A DNA stretch of 64,000 nt from Saururus chinensis (GCA_035235625.1 CP141140.1:682001-746000), one strand, 5' to 3'. Shown: positions 48,661 to 63,500, numbered from the stretch's first letter. A program made the numbers and translations. Notes: generated from the letters alone by a model not told the origin.

Positions 48661-48860
48661 CATCCTAATGAGATAGAATTATGGGCATAGGCCCAAAAGC
48701 ATGCCTTGAAATTCGATCAATATGAACATTTACTCCGAAATTCTCCTTACCCTCTTCACCTAAGTTGTAGCGGTTAGAAGATTTCCTTGTCCATAGCCTA
48801 GTAAAGCAAAGCCTCTCCTTGTTAGGGTTGAGGCAAAGCAGAGCCACTTCTCATTTTGGG

Positions 48861-48899
<39 letters not shown>

Positions 48900-51041
48900 A
48901 GTTTATTAACTTTTGATTATGCATGAAATTGTTTGCTTTGGTTTAATTTTCTTAGGATAATGGGTTAGTTTAGTTATAGATTTCTTAAGATTTAATTTTA
49001 TTTTAGTTTAAAATATTAATGTTAAGCTTCATTCACTAAATTTCTACCTATTTAAGTTTTTTTTCTTTCTATTTTCCTTGGTCAAAGTAGCAGGCCCCAC
49101 CATGGGACCCACATCTATGTGGGATGGCGTGTTACCCATTTTAGCCACCAACCTTCTATTGATTTGTCTAAGAGGGCTTAAGTATGATTAAATTCGTTTT
49201 TGGTGTCAAATCTACACTTAAATGGTCACTTAGGGTTTATTAACCTATTTTCTAGCATAACACTTCAATTTTCAATCCACAAGCCTTTACTACAAAAGAA
49301 AAGCCCTAGTCCGTCTCCCAAATAGGGAAGGGCTAAGATTGAGAGGGAGGCTAGGCTCTACCCCCATTTCCCAAATGGGACACCCTTCTTAAGGTAAGAT
49401 TTTCCTTAATTATACCTTAATCCCTTGATTGTCTTGTCTTAATCATCTTATTCTTCACTTCTCTTATTTGAAATCTTAGTTTCCATCCATCAAGATTATT
49501 TTTTTAATTCTGATTTAAAACCCTAATCTATGTTATTTTTGTTTTAACTTAAGGAGGTATTGAATATATTATTCCCTTGTTGATTTGAGTCTATTAGCTA
49601 GATGTTGATTAGGACTAACCAAACATCCTAATTTTTTGATAGGATTTCTCAAGGTTTAAGTTCATTCAAAGGATTCACAAGCTGAATAGATATAAGAAGT
49701 TTTCACTTTGAGTGGTTTTCTTGTTTATAATGTCATGATTGTGTGGTTATTTGAGCTATTGAAGCATCTTAGTCAATAATTATAGTTTATTAAAAGCTTG
49801 TGATTTATTGTTGTTTTATACGATTAGGTATGAAAAAATATTAGATCCAATATGTTTTAAGCTTAGGTATTGATTATATGATGTTTTGGGAATTTATATG
49901 GAATTTTAAAATAATTTTAGTTCAAATTTCTAGAGGAGGATGCCAAACTACAAAAGTGAATTGTCTTGACTGTTCAAACGGCCAGTCATTCGAATGAGCA
50001 GTCTAGTTGTTCAAACGGCATACTGCAGATTGTGTATATGGCCATTTTTAGTGAATATTCAGCTATTACTTTTTATTTTCTCATTATTCAGTATATTATG
50101 ACCATGAAGAGTTAGTAATACTTACACATGTCACCTTAATTTCATATGGAGTATGTTATATATGTTTTAACTTAATTAAAGAGATAATTATGCATGTTTG
50201 AGCTTAGTATGATGTTCTACTTGATTTAAATCCGTATTTCGGTTAGTTCTTCTTGTTTCTTCCATGACATCAATAGCTTATGATCATGGAAAGGTGTAAA
50301 TGCTTGCACATGTCAATTTAATTACTAATGAGCTATGTTATACATATTTTAGCTTAATCAAGGATATATCCTTGATTATATCTTTTACCCATGCTTATAT
50401 GATTTTATTTGACATAAATGGACCATGTTTCATACATTTTAGACTGATTAAGGTATGTTTACCTATACTTGCATATATTAAACATTACTTATGTATATAT
50501 CATGTTGCATATATTATGAGAATAATTTATAAATGAAGATTAATCGTGTTTAACTATGATTAATTGATTGGATATCGTAGTTTTTCGAATTAGCCACATT
50601 GGAGGTTTATCGAATTGATTTTACATTTGAAAGGACAAGGTTTTACATCTATTGGAGAGGGTTTTACATCCTTTTAAAGACAAGTTTCTTCCCTCAGTGA
50701 GAATAGCAAATTTGCTCTAATGTGATAACTATTATGACCTTCTAGACTTGAGAATTTAGGCTTTTATGCCCATATACACCGACTTACTAGGGGGTAATTT
50801 CCATATTAGGGATTTACCCAAATTGCTCTAGTTTTTCTTTTTAGGAATTCATACTTCTTTTTGGGATTTCGAGGGTGAGCAAGTCTATTTGTGCTTCAAC
50901 CAAGATATGCAGTATTGTTTTCTTTATTGTGAGATATTCACCAGATTATTTATGCATATGTATAGATTATAATGTTCATTGACACAGGTTGTGTAGAGAC
51001 AATGAAGTTTAAGTTTACAAAGGATGCATACAGAATGATTA

Positions 51042-54000
51042 TGTCATGCCCAAGGTTTTTCCTTACATTTAATTAAAAATTTTATAAATAATTTATTTCA
51101 AAATACGGATGTAAATCAAATGAACCAACAAAACTCAAAATATGTGATAGTAGTTTTCATAAATTAATTCAACATACGACAAAACTAAAATTCTCAGGCG
51201 TGACCCGAAACGAAAACATTTAAGTAAAACTCGCCATAGCCATGGTCTTTAAAAATAAATACATCCCAGGCCTTTTTTAGTACAAGTCCTTCGACAGTCT
51301 GTGTTCTGATTCATATATAGGTACACAAGTCTAGAAAAATACAGTTTCCTTACCTTAACCTATACATGAGATCGTGACACCAAAATCTACAAAGCTTCAC
51401 TACGATTTCGTTGTGCTCTAGGTCGAGGAAGGATAGTTTATCATGGGGGAGAAGTCTAGTCCAAAAAGCTATCGAACAACCTACAAAAGCCTCCGAACGA
51501 AGGGGCTAAAAAGATAGGGTGAGTATTTTCGTACTCAGTAGGAAAATACACCCAGTAGGAGAAAAATAAGTCAATGAACTCCATAAGTTCATATATAAAT
51601 GCTTCCATGTAATCACACATGAAGTAAACAGAATAAGAAACATAAATATAGTCATGCATACAAATCATCGTACAAGCCAAACTTACACTTACTCCTATAT
51701 CATGCTCTTGCACTCACCTTTGAATCAATCTTATCAGCTTACTTGTACAAACGTACATTTACACTTACAACATACACATACTCATATGACCTTATTTGCA
51801 CGAACTCACTTGTACGACCTTACTCGTACAATCTTACTTTTACGTATAAACGTACTCTTACATCTTCTTTAGAAGCTTAGACTTAGACTTACACTTACGC
51901 TTACATTTACATTTACATTTACATTTACATTTACACTTACACTTACACTTACACTTATCATATGAATCAAAGTCTCACCACCTTACTCGTACAATCTTAC
52001 TCATACTCATAAACTTACTCTTACTGTTTTCTTTAGAAGCTCACACTTACTCTAGATCTTACATGTACAACTTACTCAAAATCTGAAACATACCACTTAC
52101 TCTTACTATCGCACACATACTACCGACAACTGAAGCTCATTACAATTAATAAGATCCAACATCGGAAAGGAAGGGAATGCCACTGGGGCGTCACCTTAAC
52201 CTTCAGGGAGCAACTAAACACCATGGACTTTTTTGAAGGCAAGGTACACCTATGCTCATATAGCACAGGATCAAACAGGTAAGAGCAAATCCATGATACT
52301 ACTTACCTGAGCGCGCAAATGCCCACTCTCTGGGGCCATATAGTGCCAACAAGGGCCAGATAGTGCCAACTAAGGGCAAAAAAATATACAGTGCCACTCT
52401 TGGGCAGAAATCTTATAGTGCCTCTCTTGGGCAGAACATACAATGCCATATATAGGCAGAAAACATATAGAGCCTACGAAGGGTGGAAACTTACAGCACT
52501 CTCAACAGAGCATCAAACGTCTGGGCCGAAATACAACACCAAGACTAAATCCAGTAGGATAACACCATGGCTAGACTAGGAAGGACGCTTAGTCGATTAC
52601 TTATCGACTAGCACAAAACAAAACTTAATTCATCGAAACCCTCAGTCTCAAACTCATATTGTTATCAAATTAGAGTGACTTACCATTCAAGTTCATATTA
52701 GGTAACTTATGCATGCGCAATTATGTTTGGAATTATTTTCGTCTTACATTCTTCAGCCAACAAGGCTAGAAATACGTCCGTTCAGAAGTTCCAACCCACA
52801 AATGTAGCATTCTTTACTTAACTCATCCCCCACCCTTACTCTTACAACCTTACTGATCTCTGTATAGCCTTACTTAAACTCGAATTCCATACTGATAATC
52901 TTACCATCATACACTTACTTCCTTACAACTTACACCATCCGCCTTAAAACTGAATCTTCTTACTCAAACTCCTCAAATGAAACCCTTAGACCTAAGTCCT
53001 GTCATCAAACCCTTACTAATTCCTTGCACATTATTCTTTTGTTACAATTTATATTACGTACATTGTGTATGTACAATTATGTCGTTACCTCTTACTAACT
53101 CACAATCCCCCAAGATGTTCTGAACCCTAAGTCTTCTAAATCCTTACATCCCCGAAACCTTTAGCTCGTTGCTCCAATACACCATCAGACTCAATCCAAA
53201 CTAATTCTTCAATCTCATCAAATCTAACTTTCACTTGTCAATCTTACTTCTTTCCTCGTCCTATATACAATCACAGTTTCCACGTCATAGCCCACGAAGT
53301 ACCCCTTCGCCAAACTTACAATCAAACACTTCTACTCGTTCCATCAATCACATACCACCAGTCCACAATGAAGATCACACACTCTGGTCACATACATATG
53401 ATTCATAGCAACTTACTACGTGTCCTTAGTCTTTACTAACATATGCACACAATTCACATGCATACAACATGCTTTTCTAATCAGCATAATCATGTAAAAC
53501 ATTAAATTATAAACTCCTAGCATGCTACTACACAATCAAAGCATGCTATAATGAAATTATGAGTTCAAGGTCCCCTACCTTGTAATCCACAAGAGTTTGA
53601 TGGTGAGCAAACGATGGTGGTGGCTTCGATAGCGGAATATGCGGTCAAAAGCATCGCACTAAGAGAGTTGTTGTGTCCCGAGGATTTTCATAGATGTTGG
53701 TATTAATCTTGATAAGGTTAGATTAATTTCATTCAAAGCATAAGACTGGGCGCACTAGGGCAACCAGACACAAGGTCGTGCCATTAGAACTAGCAAAAGC
53801 CACCACAAAATGAGGGGTAACTGATTGGAGGTCGGCTAACAGTTTAAAATACTTGGTTGGCCACAATGTTAACATAGACTGCAGACTATCTCTAGTGGCA
53901 ACAATTTTGCACTGTCGAAGCCTCACAATATGGCAGAGGACTTGGTTGCATACTCACGAACATAAGGGATACAGAGGAGGGCTTTAACAACCATATAGCC

Positions 54001-55869
54001 TAGTGGTAGTGTCATTCCATAAACACATGTTGAGGCACTAAGGCCTAGTGTAGGTGGCTAATAAAGGTGGCATCATTTCTAAACGCTACCCACAACCAAA
54101 CCATCTTACGGACAATCATGCATCAAGCATGGCTTACGGTAGAGGATAAGGGCATGACATCGGTCGAGCCTTCAATGGGTTGATTCTAATGGTTGACATT
54201 ATTACTTCCCCTTGGAAAAAATAGAATTCGGAAACTTTTCCTATAGGTTTTGGGTCTTGCGTAACAAAAGTGGAGGTGCAGAGGTAGAATTGGGCCAGAA
54301 TTATTGGCCCTTGATGTCACTAGGCCGGGGCAAAGCCCATGTCGGTAGGACATGCGGCCCAAGTTCGCGCAATAACAAGGTGGACACATTGGCTTGGGTT
54401 GGAGTAGGGCCCAACAGCGACAGTCGGAGACGTACCCCAAAGTTTAGGGGCATCTGGTGTGTGTAGAAGACGTGCAGAGGAGACTGGGAGTGGTGGCCCC
54501 TTGCCGTTATTGGGTTAAACCGGTTTCTGTAGTTGTCTGCTGTAGAACAGCTGGGTAGAGAATTGAAGAAACCCGATTTAGCTGGGGCAACAATGTGCCA
54601 AGTTGGGGTGGCAAACATGCATCGTTGGGCCATGAATGGCCAGATGGGGCTAGGGCTAGACTTGGGAGAAGACAGGACCCGTCAGTCGCTAAATAGTGGC
54701 AAGTCCAGTGGACATCAGCCCAATATTGTCTGATGTCCGACTACGGAGGAATGACACAGTCCGAGAAAAAGTGCAACTTTGCTGTAATGTGGGTCACCCA
54801 ATTGAATGAATAAGGACCAATTGATGCAGGAGGCTAGACCTCGGCACCTCATCGTCATTGGCTCAAGGCGGCAATCCGGAGGCCAATGAGTAGGTGGTAG
54901 CTGACCGTGAAAATAACGACAAAATTACAGAAGACATTTTGACCATATTGGAATTGGGCAGAGGAGGGAATTGGAGAAGAAACGCCGATTCAAGTCGATA
55001 GTCCGCCAAGGGCAGCCTTTCCGTCACTTGTCTACAATAGGCCGAAGGCCAACGAGTGGCAGCCAACATAAAAAATAAAAGATAGACCAATCAAGGAAAA
55101 AAAGGAAAGTTTGTTTTTGTCCCAACCGGAGTAGGGCAGAGAACAGAGGAAGGTAGCAGCCAAGGCGACGGCCAGTGTGGCAGCCCTGCCATCACCGGGA
55201 TGGGGGAGGGCCAAAGGCTAGTCGCCGTGACCGGCCACATGCGGCATAGCCAGTGGCCGCAACACACAGTGACATAACAAAACAAAAAAAGAACACAATG
55301 CTCCATTGAAAATGGTGGAAGGGTCATGGCTGGGGAAGTGATAGTTTGGGCCGGGGGTAGTGGCCTTATTATCATCTGGCCGGAAAGAGAGCCAAAGGCC
55401 CGGAGGTGACGGCTGGTGACCGGCAACCAGCGGACCAACCACAGGTCATAGTGAACAGAAAACCGAAAAAAACAGAGATAATAGTTTTTACCTCAAAGCG
55501 GTGAAGCGGGGGCGGGGAGGCCGGGATGCCGGTGGCCAGAGGTTGCTCTTGTCGGGGCGAAACCGTGTACACTCTGTGGGTTGGGAGTGCTGAGGCGCGC
55601 CCGATCCGGGTTATGCATTTTTCTTTTCTCCTTTTTTTTAACCTTCCTTTATTCATGTTTCTGTCTTCTCGTGTCTCATCCAATTTTTGCGCTGAAATTT
55701 TTTTGCGATGTGTCGAGGCCCATGACCTGCGACTAAACACTACTCCCGACTCTTACAATCATGAGTATTACAAATACGGATATGCCGAAGTATTAAATTT
55801 CTTCGTCAAAAATACAAGCAAAAACTGTAAAATATTGCAAAAAATTACAAAAAAATTGGGGATGTTACA
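51042..55869 (-). mobile_element. Solo LTR G (4828 bp) nested in LTR F
   Basis: On the minus strand it starts TGTAACATCCCCAATT at 55869 and ends AACCTTGGGCATGACA at 51042. The flanks GATTA (51037-51041) and TATTA (55870-55874) form a target duplication with one mismatch. The ends resemble those of A and B. It contains a TTAC-rich hexanucleotide array (51878-51957) and a GC-rich block (55100-55620). No internal genes are visible; the many short frames inside are unmatched. It is the longest LTR in the window. Confidence 0.75.
51878..51957 (+). repeat. Hexanucleotide microsatellite, (ATTTAC)n then (ACTTAC)n
   Basis: About 80 bp of six-base units changing from ATTTAC to ACTTAC. It is embedded in a wider TTAC-rich region (51680-52120) of LTR G. 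It is not the plant telomere repeat (TTTAGGG). Confidence 0.9.
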
Positions 55870-56649
55870 TATTACATTTGAACATGCAAGATGAAGCATG
55901 ATTTAATACACTTGATTATGTAAGGTGAATGTGAATATTGATATATGCAAGATGTAAATGAACCATAAAATTTAAATGATTGCACATGTTGTGCATGTGT
56001 GTTATGAATTATGAATAAGCCTATGATGCACAAGTGGTGTGAATGTGAATATGGAATATGATTTAACTTATGCACGAGCAAGAGAAAATTAATTTCTATG
56101 TGAGAAATGCATATCATGAGCTTATATTTTATTTTAAAACTTTTATTGAGCTAAGCTCACCCCTTTTGTTGTGGTTTTATTTTGGGGTTGCAAGATGTGT
56201 CATGTAGTTGCTCTAGATGGATTGTATTACAATCTCAGGACGAGTAGATAGTGCACTAGAGGGGGCTAGATGTTTGGGTTGTTTTAGATTTATGTCATAT
56301 GTTATGTTGATGTTAGACCTAACTTTATTTTATACTTTAGATAACATGTGATAACTTTAGTCATGATATAACTATTAAGTTTTTATTTGACATATACATT
56401 TGGCACATTCATTAATTTTGGATCTATTTGACATTATCATTTCGTCTAATTTTTTATATCACTGCATAGGTGCTTATTTAAGTCTATAGAGAGATTTAAC
56501 AAGTCTATATATACTTTATTTTCTTGACCCAGTACAACAAACCCTTCAGGTTGTTGCATATATATATTTTTCATTCAAGTCACAATTTAAAAATGTAGTT
56601 TTTATATTTATTTGATGTATTTTAAGATTATACAAAGCAACAATAGTGA

Positions 56650-59600
56650 TTAACATCTTAATAAAAGTTATCCTTGTGACTGGTAAATATATATCAAAGT
56701 AATTTTAACCTTCTTTTTACTTGTATCATTTGATAACAAGTTAACATTTAGCTTCCTTTTAAATATCCACTTGTATCCTAGAGGTTTACTCCCTGGTGGA
56801 AGGTTTACTAGCTCCCGGGTATGATTTTGCATAAATGATTCAATTTTACTATTTACAGCCTCTTTCCAATATTGTGCTTCAGGAGAATACATTACTTCTT
56901 TAAAGCTTTGAGGTTAATTTTCTAACAAATAAGTTAGAAAGTCTGGACCAAAGAATTTTGATGTTCTAGCATGTTTGCTACATCTAGGTTTATCAACTTC
57001 TCCCTCTTGGTCTTCAATATTGTCCTGTGCAACATTCAAAGTTCTTTTAAGATAACTTTCATCTTGTGTAGAATTTACGAAAAAATATGTTCAAAAAATG
57101 AAATATTCCTTAATTCAACTAAAGTATTAACAGTTACATCAAGAATCTCCAATTTATGAACAAAAAAATGATTTACACTACTATTATTGACATAACCAAT
57201 GAATACACAATCAATAGTCTTTTGTCCAATTTTAATCCTCTTTGGATTAAAAACCGCCACTTTCTCCAAGCACCCCCGCACTTTTAAAAATTCGTAAAAA
57301 GGCTTTCAAAGGTTTTCATATGAGGTATTTTGTTGAGAATATTATTTGATGAAAGCAAAGTTTCCTCCCACATGTTCTAGGGTAACCCAAAACTTATTAA
57401 CATGATATTCATCATCTCTTTTAAAGTTATATTTTTTATTTTAGCAACTCCATTTTGCTAAGGTGAATAGGGTGTTGTAGTTTGGTGTATAATATCATGT
57501 TGTGAGCAAAATTCACTAAAAGGTGATTAATATTCCCCAGCTCTATCACTCAGAATTTTTATTTTCTTGCCAAGTTGATTCTCAACCTCTGTTTTGTATA
57601 GTACAAATATGTTTATAGCCTCATCCTCACTTCTAAGCAAGTACACATAATAATATCTAGTGTAATCGTCAATAAATGTAATAAAATACTTTTCACCTCC
57701 TCTTGTTTGAACAAGTTTTGAGTCACAAACATCGTTGTGAATTAACTCAAGAGGTTTAGTAAATCACTCAATGTTTTGGAATAATTTCCTTGTTAATTTT
57801 GATTCCACACAAGTTTTACATTTATGATAAGAGTCAATGTTAAATTTAGGCAGATATTTCATATTAATCAATCTTCGAATAGCGTCATAATTAACATTTC
57901 TTAATCTATTATACCACACATCACATAACTCAATTGTATAATAAGGAGAAACAGTAGCATTCTTAATCTAATCAATAAGTACAATAATCAGTACATTGTG
58001 CTTGAAAACCCCCTCATTAAGATACATTTTTTCCACATACATCTTACTCTTAGTCAATATAAACTTATCTGATTCAAATACCAATTTGAACCCATTCTTT
58101 CTAAACAATGATCATAGCACTAAATTCTTTCGAATTTTTGGCATATACAGCACATTGTTGGGAGTGAGTTCATTGCCCAAAGTCATTTTGAACACCATCT
58201 TTTTAGTACCTTCAACCTTGGTGGTTGAAACTATTCACCATTTTCCACTTGGTTAATAAGTGGAGAAAGTTTTTCTATTTGAGTACACATAACGAGTGAC
58301 ACATGTGTCCACCCACCATTCTCTTGCATTAGTGACCACGTTTATTTCAGAAATCACAGCAAAAAGGTTGATATCATTCACATTGTTGGAAAGATTCTCC
58401 ACTTCAGTCATGTTTGCTTGTGCATTTTTCTTCCCGAAATCCTCTTATTTCTTCCACTTGCAACAATCTTTAGCCTTATAGCCTTATTTATCACACACAT
58501 AACAATTACCCTTGAACTTGACTTTGTTGGAGTTGTTGTTTAACTATCCTTATTTTATGCTCTTATTCCACAACACTCACTTTGGCCTCCATGCTATGAC
58601 TCCCAGTTTTCTTTTCAAAATCATTGTTGTCCTCTTCTATCCTCAACCTTACAATCAAGTGTTCTATGTTCATCTCCTTATACTTATGCTTCAAGTAATT
58701 CTTAAAGTCCTTCGAGGAAGGTGATAATTTTTCTATTATTGCGGCCACTTGGAAAGACTCACTTAAAGTCATACCTTCTGCATAAATATAATGAGGGATA
58801 ACTTGGGTTCTTAAACTTAATTGATCATTGTCTTAAGAGTCCATCATTTTGAAGTTTAGGAATTTTTCGACCACAAATTTTTTCGTTCCAACACCCTCTA
58901 TTTGTACATCTTGTTTAAGGACTCCCATAAGTCCTTAGCACTCTTCATCGGACTGGACACATTCTATAACATATTATCTAACCCATTAAGGATATAATTA
59001 TGGCATAGAAAATCCGCATGCTTCTTCTATGCATCGACTGCCGCAACAACCGTTTTGTCATCCATTTTCTCCTAAGTGAGAACCGAGAACAAGTACTTCA
59101 TCTTTAAAGAATCAGGCCAAATTCAATGTGGTGAGATAGAACAACCTTTTCTGTTGCCATCTTTTAAAGTCCACAACACTGAATTTTTCTGGTTTTTTCT
59201 CTTTCACTTAAATAGGAGAATTCACCAGAGTGAGAATTATGACCAAAGTTAAATTGGTATCCTCTGTAGTTATTTTTGTTCCAATGAATAGAAAATAATC
59301 TTAGTTTCAAAATTTTTGTAACATAATTTCAAAATAGTATGCACAACAGTAAAGTACCAAAAAAATAAGAATTTTGCCTTAAGATTGTTATTTTTCGTAC
59401 TTTTGTAAGTATTGTGATGAAAACACCTCACTAGAAAAAGATACTTGAATCAAGCAAAACACTCTAGCCTTAAGATAGAATTCGCCCTCCCTATTGGTTA
59501 CCTCCCAGGATAAGACGATCAATCACATGCTATAGAAGCACTTTCACACAATGCATGCAGCAAATGCATGTTATAAAAATGCTCTCACATAAACGAGAAA

Positions 59601-60025
59601 ATCTAGTAAATGATGATTTAGAAAATATTTTTTTGCATTTATGTTAACAGACACATTTTTTGTGAGAATAAATCCGGACCCATTTTGGGTTAAAAAAAAC
59701 TAAATAAATTTATTACAAAAATAATTATCTTATTGACCCGACCTAGCCGTATATGCGAACCAAACCGAGCTGGCCAAACAACAACGGTGCATACAAGTGG
59801 GTTAGCCCACTTAGATGCATAAGTCTAACATATAACTCTCTCACAAAAGTATGGTAGCCTAAAGGCTTAACTTATAAAGCTAAAATTTATACCTTAAATA
59901 CCAACACCATCACTTTGTTTTAAGTGATATGAAACTATTCACATGTATAATTCACATTCACTTCAAAGTGAGTTAAGCTTTCAATACCAATGTGGACTTG
60001 ACCCACATATAACCCACTTCTAACA
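56650..60025 (-). pseudogene. Decayed Ty1/copia retrotransposon, 3' end missing
   Basis: Domains appear in copia order on the minus strand. A gag (UBN2-like) region at 58560-59065 has AAIIEKLSPSSKDFKNYLKH, followed by a CCHC-type knuckle near 58480 (CYVCDK...GYKAKDCC). A strongly broken integrase spans about 57300-57900. The integrase C-terminal region lies at 57075-57281 (GQKTIDCVFIGYVNNS). The start of reverse transcriptase lies at 56668-56892 (YWKEAVNSKIESFMQNH, GYKWIFKRK). The rest of RT, RNase H and the 3' LTR are absent. A probable 5' LTR begins TGTTAGAAGTGGGTTATATG at 60025; its end was not found. Many stops and frameshifts make it inactive. Confidence 0.82.
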
Positions 60026-60038
60026 CTTTTTACTATCT

Positions 60039-60400
60039 TCATAGCTGCCAAAGCCTATCCTCCTCCTCAATAACCCCAACCTCCCCCAAGTGTTTCAGCT
60101 TGCATCTCAAAGTCCTCCCCAATCCCTGCCCACTCCTTGCAGATCCAAGACCCTTTCTTAATCGTCTTCTACAGGCACACTTCTGCCCCCGCATCTCTGC
60201 CACAAGTGCTGCCTTCATTAGCAGCCCCAACCCCTTCTCATCCCTCCCCCATCTCCCCCACCTGCCTGTCCACCTACGCATCCATCCTGTAACGTGCCAG
60301 TGGCATCAAGTTGGCACTTCACGCCAATGTTTTGAGGATTTTACTAATCCATATATGTCTGTAATCCTGGATTACTAATCCATATATGTGTCCATTCTCT
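60039..60400. other. C-rich segment of unknown nature
   Basis: About 300 bp of pyrimidine-rich DNA with open frames on both strands (80 and 92 codons) and an AG/CT-like border at 60044. It abuts the copia 5' LTR end. It could be a captured or broken gene fragment, but neither translation resembles a family I know. Confidence 0.3.
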
Positions 60401-60587
60401 ATATTTTTGGCCTTGAATAGACAGGCAGACAAACGCGGTACGCTTACATCCTAACGAGAGAGAGAAAGAGAACCGCCTCTGATAAGTAGAGTTACATTAT
60501 AAAACGACATATTACATCAAAACGGATCCACAAATAATGATGACAATAGGTCGTTTAAGGAAGAGAGTATTTCACAATGTCAAATGA

Positions 60588-63500
60588 TCAAGCGTGACAA
60601 AAGTGATCAAATTTAAGTCTAGGCTCGGAGTAACGTGTAGAAAGAATTTTGGACGCAACTAAAGAATTGGCAAATTCAGTGTAGTGAACTCCATCCCAAT
60701 TTACAACGCGCAAGCCATCCCTGCAAACTTGGGATGGAGGTATCCCACATGTCACATTGACGTTGTAATTGTATGGAGGACCCCCGTAACCACAGCATGC
60801 CATCAGCGGATCCTCGAAACCTACTTGCCAGATCGATACAATGTTAAAAATTCCCATACGAGAACGAAATTAAATATTTAAAAAGTAGAAAGAGAACACG
60901 ATCACAAGCTGAACAAATCATAAGAACAATAATGGAGAAATTTAGAAGAGTAGATATCTTACCATATTTAGAGGAATTTGCAACTAGATCATACTTAATG
61001 GAATATACGTCTAGGCAGACAACAGTGGCATTCTTCAGAGTATATCTCAATTCCCCACAAAGTCGACTCAAACCATGATTGAAAGCTTTTGCGGCATCAT
61101 TGAAGGATTGGATGCAACCATGCTCATCCCTAAAATCATTTGGGTTTAGGGAAAGCTTTTGGGGCAAACAACCCAACGGCCCTGTATTGTGTATCCAGAA
61201 ATATTTTCCACCTTGTCCATATATGGTCTGCAATTAATAGTACATTTCCCAAAGAAAGTCATATATGAAATTTCAGCCAAAAGCCCCTCGAAGATCTCTC
61301 TAAATATAACCACAGATTGCATTTCACGTTGCGAGTTGCAACAACAACCCAAAGACCCTGTTTTGTGTATCCAGCAATAGTACATTTCCCACAGAAAGTC
61401 ATATATGAAATTTCAACCAAAAGCCCCTTGAAGACCTCTCCAAATATAAGCACAGATTGCATTTCACGTTTTGCTGAGTTGCAATTTCTTCATTCAAGAA
61501 AATCACATTTTCTGAGAAAACAAACCGAACAATGACCAGGAACAAAAACTCACCGCAACATTTTCTTACACGTCATCCTTTCAAGCCTCTCTCTAACACT
61601 GTCAACTATCATGGCAATGGAACTATGGAAGGAAAGAAAAATTGAAAGAAAATGGCCGCTTTAAGTCCATAACAATTATGGAGATAGCAGCCAATATGAC
61701 ATGCGCATGAACTGTTATTAAAAAGTGTTGAAGGAAAGCACTCACATCTACTGCTGATTTTATTTCTTCAAGAATGATCGGTATTTTCTGCAAGACTTCT
61801 TGGAAAGTCAAATTTGCAGAGAAAGCACTTGAAAGATCATTTTGTCCAATGTCAAAAGTGTAGAGGGCGTTTTGGAAGTCATTGGCATTGAGATGAAAAT
61901 TCGAATCTGAAGAAAGAAACCATTCAGTGGTAATATTGAAGAGAACTCCAGGTAAAGATAGGAGAAATAGCTTGGGAAATTGAAGACATCTGTGGTAGTA
62001 CGTAGAAGGATCCTCTATGATCAATTTTTTTTATCGCCATCGAAATCAATGAACCTAAAAGTAAAATACGAACATAAGAGTAAAAGGGACTTATGAGTCA
62101 AAGGGCAATTTAATCATATAGTATAGTTTTATTTAACTTAAAGAGTCAAACTCTGTAGTAACCTATAGACTTCTATCCTCCATGATCCAAATAGTAAGAT
62201 AAGAGCATAGGAGATAATTGGTTAAGACAAAAGAACTACTTATTACAAGGGATGCTTTAGGTTCTCATAGCTCCATCCTGGAGCTCTTTCCGTCTTCTTC
62301 TGTCTACTAAATCATACAATGTTGGATTCACATAGGCAGACGACAATGAGAGGACTGGGTTGGAAGACCCATAGCATAGACCATAATTCAAAATAAAGGA
62401 ATAAGAGTTGGTCAAATGCAGTTAATCAATTGAAATTGCGACTGAGCTGCTCAATAATTATAAAAAAAAAATCCACCAGACTAGAGCAATGTTATAAAAA
62501 TCAAATAAGATGCTAAGGTATTTTCTACTTGCAGACTAATGCTACTGGCCATAAAAGTTATCTATACGTGCCTAAGAAAAAAAAACCAATGTAACCTATG
62601 GGCAATCAATACCACAAATAAGTAGGTCCTTTCAGCTGGTAGAAAAAAATCATAATCAAGGCGTACCTCTGGGCAGCTCAAGAGAACGAGATTTGAACCG
62701 TAGGAACTGAAGAATCTGAATGTAGAGGGAGAAGGGAACAAACTTTGGCTGGGTAGCGGAACCAACTATAGCGAAATTTGCCCCATTTGAAAAATTCGAG
62801 CCTAAAGACTCCAAATACGGGCTTAAATAACCGATATTCAAGCTCTCGCCTGAAAATAACGGAGGAAAACAAAATTCAACAACTGATTGATACAAGTGAC
62901 CACCCTTACCTGGACAACGTAAGCCATGATCTGCCGATGTCTTCGTGAAATTATTTACAGGTCTATGTCCTTAAAATGTTGGTCAGAGTGCTCTGCACTC
63001 ATACTCGTAGATGTATAGTGCGCTTCAGTTTTACCACTTTTGTGTATCCAAAAGGTGAACATAAGTCGGTGGTGTGTTAACATTTCATAACCCTGATGGA
63101 TCAGTTTTGGTCTTCAGTACTAGGCTATATGTGCTGAAATCTAAGTACTCCCTTCGTCTTAAATAACTAGTTCTATTTGAGAAAAAAATTTATTTCATAT
63201 TAATAATTTATTTTGTTAAATTTAAGTGATTTAGCACTTCAAAAAAGAGTATGGTAAGCTTATTTTTCGTGAATTTCATCATTTAATTAAAATTATTATC
63301 TTATCAAGAATATGACGAAGAGGATAATAGAATTCGAAATGCAACAGCAGTGGAATAAACAAGACTGAACTCTGAATACCAATCAACCCCCATTTTGATG
63401 CTACTTGGGATTCCGGCCACAGCCATCAAACAATGTCAAAATGTAGGGATAGGATGTGAGGAACAGAGAAGTTTAAAAAGAAGAAAGATCATTTATCGAA

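Larger units (their letters stand above)
48850..56450 (+). mobile_element. C-like LTR F, interrupted by solo LTR G
   Basis: The parts 49080-51041 and 55870-56300 resemble C1 in order and orientation. They share GGCCCCACCATGGGACCC, the TATA-zone TTTACTACAAAAGAAAAGCC, the sequence AGGGAAGGGCTAAG before GGTAAGATTTTCC, and later TGAGCTAAGCTCACCCC and TTTTGGGGTTGCAAGATGTG. A (CT)n microsatellite at 48866-48897 lies at its approximate start. The outer ends and target duplication could not be identified, so it may be truncated. Confidence 0.6.

Noticed and set aside
51878-51957. Possible interstitial telomere repeat
   Set aside because: Units are ATTTAC/ACTTAC, not TTTAGGG or its complement CCCTAAA.
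53729-55740. Several frames of 60-122 codons within LTR G
   Set aside because: Unmatched, overlapping on both strands, and inside a solo LTR.
60039-60378. Possible small gene next to the copia LTR
   Set aside because: Both strands are open because of pyrimidine-rich composition; no family similarity recognised, so it is kept only as an unknown segment.
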